Assembly (NCBI RefSeq): GCF_000284295.1
Contig: NC_017093.1
Location: forward strand, 4,712,001 to 4,776,000
Direction: 5' to 3'
DNA from: Actinoplanes missouriensis 431
Lineage (GTDB): Bacteria > Actinomycetota > Actinomycetes > Mycobacteriales > Micromonosporaceae
DNA: 64,000 nt
In this document: piece by piece, positions 57,791 to 64,000 of the stretch
Layout of the letters: each line of letters begins with the position of its first letter
Position numbering within the stretch: the stretch's first letter is position 1
Notes under the pieces: model-generated
Seen by the model: only the letters and a program-made list of their open reading frames with translations
Told to the model about the DNA's origin: nothing
Databases searched by the model: none
Made by a program: the position numbers and the translations under genes

Positions 57791-58619
57791 CGGGAGTGGC
57801 CGCCACCGGCCGGCGCCACCTGCCCAGCCACGACACGGCCACCAGCCACGACACGGCCAGGAGCGCCGTCGCGGTCAGGGAGATGCTCGCCCCGGCCGCC
57901 ACGTTCCACCGCGCCGACGCGTAGAGCCCGATCATCCCACTCCCGATCGCGAACACCACGGCCAGCGCGGTGATCACCGGCAGGCGGTCGGACCAGAGGC
58001 GGGCCGCGACGGCCGGGGCGACGATCAGCGACAGCGCCAGGATCGTGCCGACCGCCGGTACCACCGCCACCACCACGAGCTGGATCGTCAGCAGCAGAAG
58101 CAGGTCCCAGCCCGTGGTGAAGAGCCCGGCCGCCCGCGCGCCCTGCGGGTCGAACCCGGCGAAGAGCAGCGGCCGGGCGCTCACCAGCAGCACCACCGCG
58201 ACCACGGCGAGCACCACGGCGGTGACGATCAGGTCGGACGTACTCACCGTGAGGATCGAGCCGACCAGGAACGACGACAGGTCCCGGCTGAACCCGCTCT
58301 GCGTCGCGACAAGCGCCGCGCCGAGCGCGAACCCGCCGGAGAGCAGCACCCCGGTGGCGGCTGCCGCGTCCTGGCCGCGCCGGCGCGTCAGCACGGCCAC
58401 CCCGACGGCGATCACCGCGCCGGTGGCCACCCCGCCGACCAGCAGGTTCACCCCGATGATCGAGGCGGCGACGACGCCGGGGAAAGTCGCGTGGGTCAGC
58501 GCCATCGTGAAGAACGACAGGCGCCGCATCACCACGTGCACGCCGATCATCCCGGCCAGCGCGCCGACCAGGATCACCTCGGCGATCGCGCGGTGCAGCA
58601 CGTCATCGAACCAGTTCAT
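57753..58619 (-). CDS. Metal ABC transporter permease (ZnuB/AztB-like), second
   Basis: The product is 288 aa from ATG 58619 (GAGGGG 8 nt upstream). It has the ABC-3 family fold with 8-9 helices: VGALAGMIGVHVVMRRLSFFTMALTHATFPG, GDLSSFLVGSIL, GFDPQGARAAGL and AVGTILALSLIVAPAVAARLWSDRL. Together with the other permease it forms the zinc channel. The C-terminal 12 residues derive from a tandem repeat. It overlaps the upstream permease gene by 17 bp. Confidence 0.87.
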   Translation of the reverse strand: MNWFDDVLHRAIAEVILVGALAGMIGVHVVMRRLSFFTMALTHATFPGVVAASIIGVNLLVGGVATGAVIAVGVAVLTRRRGQDAAAATGVLLSGGFALGAALVATQSGFSRDLSSFLVGSILTVSTSDLIVTAVVLAVVAVVLLVSARPLLFAGFDPQGARAAGLFTTGWDLLLLLTIQLVVVAVVPAVGTILALSLIVAPAVAARLWSDRLPVITALAVVFAIGSGMIGLYASARWNVAAGASISLTATALLAVSWLVAVSWLGRWRRPVAATPVIAADDMHRAVA

Positions 58620-59457
58620 GCCGGACACCCCTCGAACGCATCCACCGCACCGGGATCAGGAGCAGGTAGAACAGCACCAGCAACAGGACGACGGCGGAGG
58701 CGGAGGTGAGCGATACCCCGTACCGTAATGAAGCGGTCCAACTCACCAGGAGCCCGGCGTAGCCGGCGGCGAGCACGAGGAGCGTGCCCACCCCTGCCAT
58801 CACCGCGAGTCGATCGGTGACCATCCGCGCGGCCGCCGCGGGCACGATCAGCAGGGCGACCACCAGGATCGTTCCGACGGCCCGGACGGCGGCCACCACC
58901 ACGAGGGCGAGCAGCACGTTCAGCCACAGGTCCAGCCAGCCGACCCGGAATCCGGCAGCCGCCGCGCCCGCCGGATCGAACGAGCGGAACACCAGCGCGC
59001 GGGCGACGAGCAGCAGTCCCGCCAGGATCACCACCGCGAGCACGGCGGTCTCCGCGAGCTGCCGCGTGGTCACGGTCAGCAGGCGACCGAAGAGAAAAGA
59101 CGTCAGATCCGATGTGTACGACGATCGGCGCGACACCAGCACGACACCCGCCGAGAACATCGCGGTGAGCAGAACCGCCGTCGCCGCGTCGTCGGAGAGC
59201 CGGGCCCGCGCCGTCAGGACGGTCAGCACCACCGCGGTGATCACGCCGGCGGCCAGCGCGCCGACGAAGATCCCCTCGATGCCGGCCGCCGCGAATCCGA
59301 TCACGACACCGGGGAAGACCGTGTGGGTCAGCGCGTCGGAGACGAACGACAACCGGCGCACGAACACGAAGACGCTGATCGGCCCGCAGATCAGCGCGAG
59401 CAGCGCGATCTCGGCGAGAGCACGGCCCATGAAGGGTACGGTGAACGGCTCGATCAC
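58603..59457 (-). CDS. Metal ABC transporter permease (ZnuB/AztB-like), first
   Basis: The product is 284 aa from GTG 59457, overlapping the ATPase by GTGA. Similar fold: VFVRRLSFVSDALTHTVFPGVVIGFAAAG, SDLTSFLFGRLLTVT, SFDPAGAAAAGF and AVGTILVVALLIVPAAAARMVTD. Two permease genes in a row is typical of actinobacterial zinc/manganese operons (AztB or a heterodimer). It acts in the cytoplasmic membrane, powered by the ATPase. Confidence 0.87.
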   Translation of the reverse strand: MIEPFTVPFMGRALAEIALLALICGPISVFVFVRRLSFVSDALTHTVFPGVVIGFAAAGIEGIFVGALAAGVITAVVLTVLTARARLSDDAATAVLLTAMFSAGVVLVSRRSSYTSDLTSFLFGRLLTVTTRQLAETAVLAVVILAGLLLVARALVFRSFDPAGAAAAGFRVGWLDLWLNVLLALVVVAAVRAVGTILVVALLIVPAAAARMVTDRLAVMAGVGTLLVLAAGYAGLLVSWTASLRYGVSLTSASAVVLLLVLFYLLLIPVRWMRSRGVRHELVR

Positions 59458-60197
59458 GGTTCCACCAGGATCATCCGGCCGTCGGCCAGATCAAGAGCGC
59501 CACTGCCGTACGTCCGGCGCAGGGCCTCGGCCGTGAGCGTCTCCCCCGGCGTGCCCACCGCGTGTTGCCGGCCGTTGATCAGGCACACCAGGTCCGCGAG
59601 GTCGCGGGCGACCCCGAGGTCGTGGGTGCTGAGGACCAGCGCCGTGCCGGCGGCCGACAACTCCCGCAGCACCCTCAGGATCGCCTCCTGACTCACCGCG
59701 TCCACCCCGTTGAACGGCTCGTCGAGCAGCAGCAGTTTCGGCTTCGCGACGATCGCCCGGGCGAGCAGCACGCGCTGGCGCTGCCCGCCGGAGAGCAGGC
59801 CGAAGCGGTGCCGGGCCCGGTCGGCGAGCCCGACCCGGTCCAGGGCTTCCGCAACGGCCGTACGGTCGGCCGCGCGGACCGGCCGCCACCAGCCGAGCTT
59901 GCGATACCGGCCCATCGTCACGACCTGGCGGACGCTGACCGGGAAGTCCGCGTCGAGAGCGCCGGTCTGCGGCACGTATCCGGTGTCCGCGCGGGCGGGA
60001 ACGCTCGCCGTCCCGCCGAGGATCTCGGCGAGCCCGAGCATCGACTTGATCAGGGTGGATTTGCCGGCGCCGTTCGGGCCGACGAGGGCGAGCCGCCGGC
60101 CGGCGCGCAGTTCGAGGTCGACGCCGGTGAGCACGGGCCGGCCCTGATAGCCGATGCTGACGCCGGAGTACCGCAGTTCGAATCGGGGCCGGTCCAT
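59454..60197 (-). CDS. Metal ABC transporter ATPase (ZnuC/AztA-like)
   Basis: The product is 247 aa. Walker A GPNGAGKST (about 40-48), signature LSGGQRQRVLLARAI, Walker B KLLLLDEPFNGVDA, H-loop LSTHDLGVARDLA. It powers the two permeases downstream, which overlap by GTGA. It starts 2 bp after the binding-protein gene. Confidence 0.9.
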   Translation of the reverse strand: MDRPRFELRYSGVSIGYQGRPVLTGVDLELRAGRRLALVGPNGAGKSTLIKSMLGLAEILGGTASVPARADTGYVPQTGALDADFPVSVRQVVTMGRYRKLGWWRPVRAADRTAVAEALDRVGLADRARHRFGLLSGGQRQRVLLARAIVAKPKLLLLDEPFNGVDAVSQEAILRVLRELSAAGTALVLSTHDLGVARDLADLVCLINGRQHAVGTPGETLTAEALRRTYGSGALDLADGRMILVEP

Positions 60198-60199
60198 GA

Positions 60200-61198
60200 T
60201 CAGCCGGCCAGTGCCTCGACGAGGACCTCGGTGTTGTGCCGCTCCGCGCCCAGATAGGTGCCCTCGGGCGAGCCCGGCGCGCCGAGGCTGTCGCCGAACA
60301 GAGCGTCCTCACCCGCGACGACCTTGACCCCGGCCTGCTGGGCGATCGCCTCGGCGGTCTTCGGCGGCAGCGAGCTCTCCGCGAAGATCGCCTTCGTACC
60401 GGTGCTCTTGATCTTCGCGACCAGGTCGTTGAGCTGCTTCGCGGACAGTTCCGCGGACGTGTCCATGCTGGGGATCACCGAACCGACGAACTCCAGGTCG
60501 TACCGCTGGATGTAGTAGCCGAAGGCGTCGTGGTTGGTGACCAGCTTCCGGTCGGCCGCGGGGATCTTGGCCCAGGCGGCGGCGTTGTCCTTGTCGAGCT
60601 TGTCCAGCTCGGCGCTGTAGGTGGTCAGGTTCGCGGCGAACGCGGACGCCTTGGCGGGCTCGGCGGCGGCCAGGCCCTTCTCGATGTTGGTGACCATGAT
60701 CTTGGCGTTGCGCGGGTCGTGCCAGATGTGCGGGTCGTGCTCCTCGGCGTGCTCTTCCTCCTCCTCCGCGTGCGCCTCTTCCTCGTGCCCGTGCTCGTGG
60801 CCGCCCTCGCGCAGCTTCACACCGGCGCTGGAGTCGACGACCGTGCCGTCAAAACCGGCCGATTCGATCGTACGGTCGAGCCACTCCTCCAGCCCCACCC
60901 CGCTCTTGACCACCAGTTTCGCCGCGGCGATGGCCTGCAGGTCGGCCGGCGTGGGCTCGTAGTCGTGCGGGTCCACGTTGGGCTTGATGATCTGGGTGAC
61001 GTCGACGTCCGCGCCGCCGATGTTGCGCACGAAGTCCGCGACTTCCGGGGTGGTCGCGACCACGGCGAGCTTGGGCGTGGCGGCCGCGGCGCTGCCGGCG
61101 GTCGCGGCGCCGCCCGCAGCGTCATCGGTGGTCGAGCCGCATCCGGCGATCACGGTGGTGGCTGCGGCAAGGCCGGCGAGCCAGAAGATGCGCTTCAT
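60200..61198 (-). CDS. Zinc-binding lipoprotein (ZnuA/AztC-like) of the ABC transporter
   Basis: The product is 332 aa from ATG 61198 (AGGAGTGAG Shine-Dalgarno). The signal peptide ends in the lipobox IAGC (Cys ~20). It is a cluster A-I solute-binding protein: VAVVATTPEVADFVRNIGG-like start, PNVDPHDYEPTPADL, then a charged His/Glu loop (GHEHGHEEEAHAEEEEEHAE, residues about 126-147), HDPHIWHDPRNAKIM, NHDAFGYYIQRYDLEF and AESSLPPKTAEAIA. The long His-rich loop is typical of zinc carriers. First gene of the operon, preceded by a Zur-like box. Confidence 0.92.
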   Translation of the reverse strand: MKRIFWLAGLAAATTVIAGCGSTTDDAAGGAATAGSAAAATPKLAVVATTPEVADFVRNIGGADVDVTQIIKPNVDPHDYEPTPADLQAIAAAKLVVKSGVGLEEWLDRTIESAGFDGTVVDSSAGVKLREGGHEHGHEEEAHAEEEEEHAEEHDPHIWHDPRNAKIMVTNIEKGLAAAEPAKASAFAANLTTYSAELDKLDKDNAAAWAKIPAADRKLVTNHDAFGYYIQRYDLEFVGSVIPSMDTSAELSAKQLNDLVAKIKSTGTKAIFAESSLPPKTAEAIAQQAGVKVVAGEDALFGDSLGAPGSPEGTYLGAERHNTEVLVEALAG

Positions 61199-61228
61199 GA
61201 ATCTCACTCCTGTCACTGAGGAGCGAAA

Positions 61229-61243
61229 CGATAATCATTCCCA
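61229..61243. promoter_or_regulatory. Zur-like box upstream of the zinc uptake operon
   Basis: On the minus strand TGGGAATGATTATCG has 11 of 15 positions of the Zur consensus with the AATGATT core, 31 bp before the binding-protein ATG. The surrounding ~40 bp are AT-rich (TAAATTC, GATAATC), suggesting a promoter here. Confidence 0.6.
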
Positions 61244-61453
61244 GAATTTATCGTCTAATCGCAAATTGACGATGTGTTGTGTGGTGGCCTGGAGCGTGTG
61301 GCGTTCGGGTTCGCTCCGCACCGCGGGTCCATACGCCCGGCCGGTGTGGGCGGAGCGTGCGGAATTCGGGTGGGGCCGGTGGCGCGAGCCGTAGCTCACG
61401 CATGTGATCACGCTGCGGTAGGGCGCTTCTGCTACGGCCGGCGGGGCGTTCGA

Positions 61454-61585
61454 CTGCACCGGGCACCGGCCGGACCGGCCGGCTCACAGCGCAGCCGCCA
61501 CAGCACTGGGCACCGGCCGGACCGGCTGGTGCACAGCGCAGCCGCGACTGCACCCCGCACCAGCCGGACCAGCTGGTTCGCGGGG
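61454..61585. repeat. ~53-bp tandem repeats between the zinc operon and fur
   Basis: About two and a half units with the shared core GCACCGGCCGGACCGG, then CACAGCGCAGCCGC. They occupy part of the 590-bp gap between the two divergent zinc/oxidative-stress loci. No gene is seen in this gap. Confidence 0.75.
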
Positions 61586-61793
61586 GGACCGGCATCCGAA
61601 TCACCGCGGGACGGAACCCGGCTGGACCACTGACGTGTCCCGGCGGGCGCGCTGCGGCCGGGACCCGGCACATGGTCGCGCGGCTTCTCGGGGACCGTCG
61701 GCTGCGCCTGGGGGGCGTCTCATCGCGTACCCGACGAAGGTTTGAACCGGAACTTAAGGCTTCGTGTCCAACCCGACACACAGCCGCCAAAAC

Positions 61794-61823
61794 TTGATTC
61801 ACTCCAGAAAAGGTCGCTAAGGT
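61794..61823 (+). promoter_or_regulatory. Probable leaderless promoter of fur
   Basis: TTGATT (61794-61799), 18-bp spacer, TAAGGT (61818-61823), then 7 nt to the ATG at 61831. No Shine-Dalgarno is present. It resembles the leaderless fur-katG promoters of other actinobacteria. Confidence 0.55.
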
Positions 61824-61830
61824 CGTCGCC

Positions 61831-64000
<2,170 letters not shown>

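Overview
The window is a GC-rich (about 70%) actinobacterial chromosome segment. Codon use, leaderless promoters, the FurA-KatG pair and the kinds of regulator and transposase point to Micromonosporaceae, probably Actinoplanes or a close relative; this is inferred from style, not from a marker gene. No rRNA or replication genes are present. Two serine tRNA genes lie side by side at 21.7-21.8 kb.

Layout. 0-9.7 kb: a cut-off P-loop kinase, a PPOX-type FMN/F420 protein, a VOC protein, a scarred stretch (a truncated YCII/ECF-sigma pair fused to an ISL3 transposase piece), a 1233-aa WGR-DUF4132 protein, a methyltransferase, a STAS-HATPase regulator, a decayed FAD monooxygenase and an AlpA-like DNA-binding protein. 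10-13.6 kb: glycosyltransferase, methyltransferase, alpha/alpha-barrel protein and a second methyltransferase. 13.7-19.2 kb: a secreted Svx/AvrXca-like HExxH protein behind a LacI-type operator, a membrane methyltransferase, an EXLDI protein, a DUF389 protein, and a PadR/permease-prefix pair. 19.2-21.8 kb: an island-like stretch of short unknown genes and a transposase remnant beside the tRNAs. 21.9-26.7 kb: an ArsR-SRPBCC-monooxygenase operon under a large palindrome, a Tat-exported formamidase-like protein, a SARP and a lipoprotein. 27.1-38.4 kb: two identical, inverted IS701-family elements flank a block with an ECF sigma gene, flavin monooxygenase, PhoX-like phosphatase, CtaG-like and DUF2243 membrane proteins and a phosphodiester glycosidase. 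One IS splits a gene whose frame can be rebuilt exactly. 38.7-44.6 kb: a HEAT-like protein, MmcQ, VOC, methyltransferase, epimerase, a ZIP half and a glycosyltransferase.

43.5-51.7 kb holds the most interesting system: a tightly overlapped minus-strand operon encoding inositol-3-phosphate synthase, an EboC-like UbiA protein, a TIM-barrel isomerase, EboA, an EboB-like TatD hydrolase, EboE and an EboF-like phosphatase. It resembles the ebo metabolite-traffic cluster, but in this window an Ino1-type cyclase stands where EboD would be expected. Threaded between the UbiA and TIM-barrel genes by ATGA overlaps at both ends is an unlisted 52-residue, very basic ORF made of 12-residue repeats.

52-64 kb: an intact YCII/ECF-sigma pair, a CobW-like protein behind a Zur box, an IS1182 element, a zinc ABC-uptake operon (binding protein, ATPase, two permeases, ArsR) with its own Zur-like box, then fur and katG (cut by the window end).

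The segment is rich in short tandem repeats (27-41 bp units, often at gene ends). It also carries an 81-bp hairpin-forming dispersed repeat in three full copies, one of which is split by the IS1182 element with an 8-bp target duplication.
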